A stretch of 5,736 nucleotides of DNA. Source: Acidobacteriaceae bacterium. Lineage in GTDB: Bacteria > Acidobacteriota > Terriglobia > Terriglobales > Acidobacteriaceae. Below the pieces are notes generated by a model, which had not been told where the DNA came from, ran no database searches, and was given only the letters and a program-made list of their open reading frames with translations. The translations under genes and the position numbers were made by a program. The stretch is taken from contig JAUTWY010000126.1 in assembly GCA_030838305.1 (NCBI GenBank), positions 1 through 5,736 on the forward strand, written 5' to 3'. The first letter of the stretch is position 1, and each line of letters begins with the position of its first letter. Positions 4,823 through 5,736 of the stretch are shown one piece after another.

Positions 4823-5736
4823 TTATTCAGAGGAACTTAAGGCCAGTGGCGGGTCCTGCGCGATCGAGGCGTCGGAGATGTCGGAGGTGTCGGTGCTGTC
4901 CACTTTGCGTTCCGACACCTGATTGCGCTCGATACCCAGCTTCTTCATTCGGGTGAGGAACGTAGTTCGTTTGAGTCCGAGGCGGGTGGCCGCGCCATCT
5001 CGCCCGCCAACACGGCCGCCCGCTTCCTGGAGGGCCTGGACAATTTGATTGCGATCAACTTCAGCGAGAATACTCCGGACGGGTCTCCGTTTCGTAGACT
5101 TGGAGCCTGCATCTTCGCTGACCGGTATTGTGCGGGAATGCAGGTCGGCGACGGGTACTCTTAAACTTGGCCCGGACGACAGGATGACCGCGCGCTCGAT
5201 TACATTCTGCAATTCTCGAATGTTACCGGGCCAACCGTATTGGCAAAGGACATTCATGGTCTCTGAAGATATGGTTTCAATTCGCCGGTTCATGCGGCGG
5301 GAAAACTCCTCGACAAAATGCCGGACCAGAAGCGGAATATCTTCCGGGCGTTCGCGTAATGAAGGAGCCTGAATGGGAAATACGTTCAACCGAAAGAAAA
5401 GGTCAGAACGAAACTTCTGGCTTTCAACCATCCCCGCAAGGTCTCTATTTGTTGCCGCAATCAGACGCACATCGGTTTGCAGGGTGCGTGTGCTTCCTAA
5501 GCGTTCAAATTCACGCTCCTGCAGGACGCGCAGAAGCTTCGGTTGGAGCTCAACTGGAATCTCCCCTACCTCATCCAAGAACAATGTGCCATGGTTTGCA
5601 AGTTCCAGGCGGCCGATACGTTGCGCGATGGCGCCCGTGAACGCACCCTTTTCGTGGCCAAATAGTTCGCTCTCAAGCAATCCAGCGGGGAGAGCAGCAC
5701 AGTTCAGCTTCACGAAAGTCTTTGAGTTGCGTGGAC
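4823..5736 (-). CDS. Sigma-54-dependent transcriptional activator, C-terminal part (cut by window edge)
   Basis: A bacterial enhancer-binding protein that would use ATP hydrolysis to open sigma-54 promoters. The frame is open to the right edge (RNSKTFVKLNCAALP precedes the GTG at 5713), so the gene starts outside the window. Numbering from that GTG: GAFTGA sigma-54 contact loop at 23-28, Walker B TLFLDE (D47, E48), sensor I ATNRDL (87-92), arginine finger region FRSDLFFRLN (101-110), sensor II GWPGNIREL (160-168), and a Fis-type HTH (about 218-261) ending RLGLKRTTFLTRMKKLGI. Walker A and the N-terminal sensory domain are off-window. The core resembles FhlA-type activators. About 35 Ser/Asp-rich residues follow the HTH, longer than usual, with STDTSDISD encoded by a 9-nt DNA repeat. 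It probably controls the sigma-54 promoter directly downstream. Confidence 0.95.
   Translation of the reverse strand, partial: PRNSKTFVKLNCAALPAGLLESELFGHEKGAFTGAIAQRIGRLELANHGTLFLDEVGEIPVELQPKLLRVLQEREFERLGSTRTLQTDVRLIAATNRDLAGMVESQKFRSDLFFRLNVFPIQAPSLRERPEDIPLLVRHFVEEFSRRMNRRIETISSETMNVLCQYGWPGNIRELQNVIERAVILSSGPSLRVPVADLHSRTIPVSEDAGSKSTKRRPVRSILAEVDRNQIVQALQEAGGRVGGRDGAATRLGLKRTTFLTRMKKLGIERNQVSERKVDSTDTSDISDASIAQDPPLALSSSE
4871..4897. repeat. Three tandem copies of a 9-nt repeat, GTCGGNGNT
   Basis: Plus strand GTCGGAGAT, GTCGGAGGT and GTCGGTGCT lie head to tail within the 3' end of the activator gene. On the minus strand they encode the Ser/Thr-x-Asp repeats of the protein tail. The shared GTCGG core also recurs inverted at 4912-4916, so the array could be a multi-half-site enhancer or simply a slipped coding repeat. 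Confidence 0.6.
4885..4920. promoter_or_regulatory. Candidate upstream activator (enhancer) site, 9-bp inverted repeat
   Basis: AGGTGTCGG (4885-4893) and CCGACACCT (4912-4920) are perfect inverted arms 18 nt apart. The centre is about 140 nt upstream of the predicted sigma-54 start, within the range usual for enhancer-binding proteins. The site lies inside the activator's own coding end, so activator and target would be tightly linked. Confidence 0.45.

Overview
The window reads as a piece of bacterial chromosome, most likely from a soil Acidobacteriota (inference). The reasons are moderate GC content, FixJ-type regulators of the kind abundant in that phylum, and a small exported protein (3977-4453) whose IPGQVLPAGTY and WFYPG...YPK blocks I associate with Acidobacteriota. 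Every gene I can support lies on the minus strand, so transcription runs from right to left. Both edges cut a gene.

Right part (4495-5736): the C-terminal two thirds of a sigma-54-dependent activator (AAA+ domain plus Fis-type helix-turn-helix). Just downstream of it is a good sigma-54 promoter (4773-4789), followed by a 54-aa exported lysine-rich protein (4495-4659) and the 158-aa exported protein. An inverted repeat and a tandem 9-nt repeat inside the 3' end of the activator gene lie at the right distance to be its enhancer site. This looks like a self-contained sigma-54 unit controlling small exported proteins.

Middle (2666-3974): a start-less coding-like remnant (3821-3974), then a stand-alone receiver protein (3334-3711). 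After it come a 96-aa unknown gene with an excellent ribosome-binding site (3007-3297), a possible 26-aa overlapping ORF, and a small conserved-looking gene that appears frameshifted (2666-2930).

Left part (1-2508): a complete FixJ/NarL-type response regulator (1879-2508), a membrane histidine kinase with DUF4118-like, PAS, HisKA and HATPase regions (214-1764), and the first 20 codons of another receiver protein (1-60). The kinase and its neighbouring FixJ-type regulator probably form a two-component pair, and the receiver proteins may branch the same phosphoryl flow.

The most striking unlisted signal is a shared promoter in front of the two receiver genes at 60 and 3711. A CATAC-N4-GTATG inverted repeat abuts a -35/-10 pair with 17-nt spacing, and the -10 sits only 6-7 nt before the ATG. 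This predicts leaderless mRNAs under a class-II-type activator. No RNA genes, CRISPR arrays, insertion sequences or origins were seen. There is no stretch over 300 bases without a gene or gene remnant.
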